In this document: positions 5,364 to 7,172 of the stretch, one piece after another
How positions within the stretch are numbered: position 1 is the first letter of the stretch
Layout: each line of letters begins with the position of its first letter
Assembly: GCA_009785775.1 (NCBI GenBank)
Contig: WQVR01000041.1
Coordinates: forward strand, 1-7,172
Direction of reading: 5' to 3'
DNA from: Candidatus Proendomicrobium guianensium
GTDB taxonomy: Bacteria > Elusimicrobiota > Endomicrobiia > Endomicrobiales > Endomicrobiaceae
Length of the DNA: 7,172 nucleotides
The notes under the pieces: model-generated
What the model was told of the DNA's origin: nothing
What the model saw: the letters and a program-made list of their open reading frames with translations, nothing else
Databases searched by the model: none
Position numbers and translations under genes: made by a program

Positions 5364-6001
5364 TATATAAGCTTTCTTAAATTTTTAATTTTTAATTCTA
5401 TATTTTGGGCGCCCACAATTTCAGTCACAAGGGCAAAACACTTCGCGCCGGCAGTTTTTACTTGTACGATATTGTGTTCTTTAATACCGCCTATAGCCAC
5501 AAACGGAATTTTTATATTTTGAGCCGCCCACTGCACATATTCCAGCCCCACAGCGCTACAAACATCTTTTTTTGTAAATGTTTTATACACAGGTCCCACA
5601 CCTATATAATCAGCGCCGTCCGAAACCGCTTTTAAGGCTTGCTTGGGCGCATGGGTTGAAACGCCCACAATTTTATCTGTGCCTATAATACGGCGTACGG
5701 CAGAAATTGGCAAATCGTCCTGACCTACATGCACGCCGTCGGCGTCTACAAGCAAAGCAATATCTGCATTATCGTTTACTATAAAACATGCTTTATAGCT
5801 TTGCGTAAGTTTTCTTATAGCTTCGCATTCTTTAAGTTTCTGGGAGGCAGTTGCCTCCTTTTGACGGTACTGAATAATTTTAATACCCGAATCAAGCAGC
5901 ATTTTTACGGTTTCTATATTACCGCGTCCGTTTGAGAATTCTTGAGCCGTAATACAGTATAAGTCTGCTTGGGCAAAACACTCTTTAAGTAATTTTTCCA
6001 T
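5363..6001 (-). CDS. thiE: Thiamine phosphate synthase ThiE
   Basis: A 212-residue TIM-barrel enzyme of normal ThiE length. It couples HMP pyrophosphate with thiazole phosphate to give thiamine phosphate in the cytoplasm. Visible family motifs: QYRQKE (44-49); VNDNADIA (75-82) with Mg-binding Asp77; GVHVGQDDLP (89-98) with Asp96 as the second metal ligand; GVSTH (113-117); the pyrophosphate-binding GVGPVYKTFTKKD (134-146); and AIGGI (169-173). The last motif before the C-terminus reads FALVT where many relatives have a VAVVS-like sequence, a minor change. It overlaps the end of thiF by 17 bp. GGAG (6012-6015), 10 nt upstream inside thiF, supports this start and suggests coupled translation. 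The 3' end abuts a small palindromic repeat. Confidence 0.95.
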   Translation of the reverse strand: MEKLLKECFAQADLYCITAQEFSNGRGNIETVKMLLDSGIKIIQYRQKEATASQKLKECEAIRKLTQSYKACFIVNDNADIALLVDADGVHVGQDDLPISAVRRIIGTDKIVGVSTHAPKQALKAVSDGADYIGVGPVYKTFTKKDVCSAVGLEYVQWAAQNIKIPFVAIGGIKEHNIVQVKTAGAKCFALVTEIVGAQNIELKIKNLRKLI

Positions 6002-6602
6002 TTAACACATACTCCAAAACAATATCTGCTTGTTTAGCGGCGGCAATGTTTACCCTTGGCGACAGGGGCGAATTAGCCAAGGAAATTTTTGTTTTTAAGT
6101 CTCCTACTACATAGAAGTTGTTTTTTATTTTATGCACCCTTAGGGTGTCCGTTTTGCCGTATCCCGCAATGCCCGAAGCCGAAACAATAAATTTATCTGT
6201 ATTAATAAAACTTTCACAAAGCATTGCCTTTGAATTTGCGCAGTCAAACGCTTCAACAATAATATCGCAAGATTTAAAAATTTCAGGCGAATTTGTATGC
6301 GACAAAAAAATGCTGTGCAATTCTGTATTAATAGCGGGGTTTATTTTAAGCAGATTTTGCTTTAAGGCTTTGGTTTTTTTTTGACCTATCTGATTTTGAA
6401 AATAAAACTGTCTGTTAAGGTTAGAGTGGTTTACTGTATCAAAATCTGCCAATATAAAATGCTTAAATCCCGTGCGCGCAAGGTTAAAAGCGCAGTTAGA
6501 GCCAAGCCCGCCAAGCCCCGCAATGCCAATGCGCGCGGCGTGAATTTTTTTGTATTTAGATTTGCCTAAAAAATTTTCTATTTCTTTTTCAAATTTATTC
6601 AT
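5985..6602 (-). CDS. thiF: ThiF-type adenylyltransferase, short (family 2) form
   Basis: A 205-residue E1-like Rossmann protein. In thiamine synthesis ThiF adenylates the C-terminal glycine of the sulfur carrier ThiS. Visible motifs: GLGGLGS (29-35) for ATP binding; the ADFDTVNHSNLNRQ region (52-65) with Asp53, Asp55, Asn63, Arg64 and Gln65; Lys76 in GQKKTKA; Asp120 in EAFDCANSK, matching the catalytic metal-binding Asp; and the PRVNIAAAKQADIVLEYVL tail (182-200). It lacks the C-terminal zinc-binding and rhodanese parts of MoeB or MOCS3 and is shorter than E. coli ThiF, fitting the ~200-residue thi-cluster subfamily; no CxxC pairs are present. Context (thiH upstream, thiE overlapping downstream) supports ThiF over MoeB or HesA. 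No strong Shine-Dalgarno site precedes the ATG. Confidence 0.88.
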   Translation of the reverse strand: MNKFEKEIENFLGKSKYKKIHAARIGIAGLGGLGSNCAFNLARTGFKHFILADFDTVNHSNLNRQFYFQNQIGQKKTKALKQNLLKINPAINTELHSIFLSHTNSPEIFKSCDIIVEAFDCANSKAMLCESFINTDKFIVSASGIAGYGKTDTLRVHKIKNNFYVVGDLKTKISLANSPLSPRVNIAAAKQADIVLEYVLNGKIT

Positions 6603-6618
6603 AACTTTTCAATATGAG

Positions 6619-6815
6619 GTTTGTTTTTTGCCTTTGCGGTTAAAGCACCGTTCAGGCGGCTTATGAGCGAAAAATTTTTAAGTTTATCGTTTTTCGCATG
6701 TTTGAAGCGGGCAACCTTCTATGCTGTTACAAACTGCCCGCAAGTTCGAAAAACGCTTAAAAATTTTCAAGCGATTGCCTGCCGTGTGCGCGAATTGCAA
6801 AGGCAAAAAACAAGC
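6619..6815. repeat. Long imperfect foldback element between thiH and thiF
   Basis: About 197 bp that folds on itself through four nested arms: a perfect 17 bp outer pair (6621-6637 with 6797-6813), 12 bp (6671-6682 with 6756-6767), 9 bp (6688-6696 with 6747-6755) and 7 bp (6707-6713 with 6735-6741), around a 21-base centre. It nearly fills the 228 bp gap between two genes that are usually close in thi operons. There is no transposase and no obvious target duplication. It differs in sequence from the 76-78 bp repeats, so it looks like a separate MITE-like family. The plus-strand reading frame inside it (6621-6818) has no recognisable protein features. Confidence 0.7.
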
Positions 6816-6830
6816 TAGGGTATCGCCCCC

Positions 6831-7172
6831 TTATAGTATATCCCAGTTTTTAAATACCGGCTGATATCCTTGCTTTAACAGTGCCTGTTTTATTTGCGCG
6901 ACAGAGCGCTTATCTGACATTTCAAACTGCCCTTTACCGCCTTTACCGCTATAGCCGCCCACAGAAGTTTCACATCCTGCTGACATTTTTGTAATGCCAA
7001 ACGGCAAAATATTATTTCTAAAAACAGCTTTCTCACGCGTTGAAAGCGTGATACCCGCACGCTGCATAAAAATGCGAAATGCCGCTACCACTTGGGCAAG
7101 TTCAATGTCTGACACTTCAACACTTTTAAAACTTGAAGCGCCTTTACAAATTCTTGGAAAAGAAACGCTTAT
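6831..7172 (-). CDS. thiH: 2-Iminoacetate synthase ThiH, C-terminal part (5' end beyond the window)
   Basis: The frame is open to the window edge and gives 113 residues before the TAA at 6831-6833. They match the C-terminal third of ThiH: ISVSFPRI at the start, VSDIELAQVVAAFRIFM, the LSTRE motif, GITKMSAGCETSVGGYS, GQFEMSDKRSV and a final NWD. ThiH is a radical-SAM enzyme that cleaves tyrosine to dehydroglycine (2-iminoacetate) and p-cresol, feeding thiazole synthesis by ThiG. The CxxxCxxC cluster motif is N-terminal and not visible. An internal GTG at 7113-7115 is not the start, since conserved sequence continues upstream. ThiH rather than the oxygen-dependent ThiO suggests anaerobic growth. 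It is followed by a foldback element and then thiF. Confidence 0.93.
   Translation of the reverse strand: MSVSFPRICKGASSFKSVEVSDIELAQVVAAFRIFMQRAGITLSTREKAVFRNNILPFGITKMSAGCETSVGGYSGKGGKGQFEMSDKRSVAQIKQALLKQGYQPVFKNWDIL

Noticed and set aside
6621..6818. A 65-codon plus-strand reading frame between thiF and thiH
   Set aside because: It coincides almost exactly with the foldback element, lacks a ribosome site and recognisable motifs, and its composition is dictated by the inverted repeat.
6603..6830. A hidden thiS or thiG gene in the gap between thiH and thiF
   Set aside because: ThiG is far too large for the gap. No frame ends with the Gly-Gly tail of ThiS on the minus strand, and the gap is explained by the foldback element.

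Overview
The window is from an AT-rich bacterial chromosome with ordinary bacterial signals: Shine-Dalgarno sites, TTGACA/TATAAT-type promoters and intrinsic terminators. Two clues suggest an anaerobe: the 3' end of thiH, whose family is the radical-SAM (oxygen-sensitive) route to the thiazole precursor, and an Rrf2 regulator with an Fe-S type cysteine set. The lineage cannot be fixed from sequence alone. A gut- or sediment-type anaerobe (Elusimicrobiota, or a relative of clostridia or fusobacteria) is only a guess.

Layout. All genes but one lie on the minus strand; the exception is the cold-shock gene. From high to low coordinates: (i) a thiamine block, thiH (cut by the window edge), a roughly 200 bp foldback element, thiF and thiE, the last two overlapping; (ii) a convergent cold-shock gene on the plus strand with its own promoter, structured leader and a perfectly palindromic terminator, followed by two copies of a small palindromic repeat; (iii) an AT-rich spacer of about 470 bp between divergently transcribed cspA and an Rrf2-family regulator; (iv) a methionine block, rrf2, another copy of the repeat, metY with its own terminator, then metX and metW overlapping, and immediately after them a membrane-anchored SGNH-hydrolase/TPR protein cut by the window edge.

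How the genes work together. MetX acetylates homoserine, MetW is the known partner of MetX, and MetY sulfhydrylates O-acetylhomoserine to homocysteine, so the set gives direct sulfhydrylation. The Rrf2 regulator upstream in the same direction is a plausible sulfur or Fe-S sensor for this block, but no operator is proven. ThiH, ThiF and ThiE belong to thiamine phosphate synthesis; ThiS, ThiG and ThiC are not in the window.

The genes are mostly standard. The least explained parts are the non-coding repeats: a 75-80 bp palindromic family with three copies (one shortened) and a separate, larger foldback inside the thi cluster. I see no sign of a new multi-gene system.
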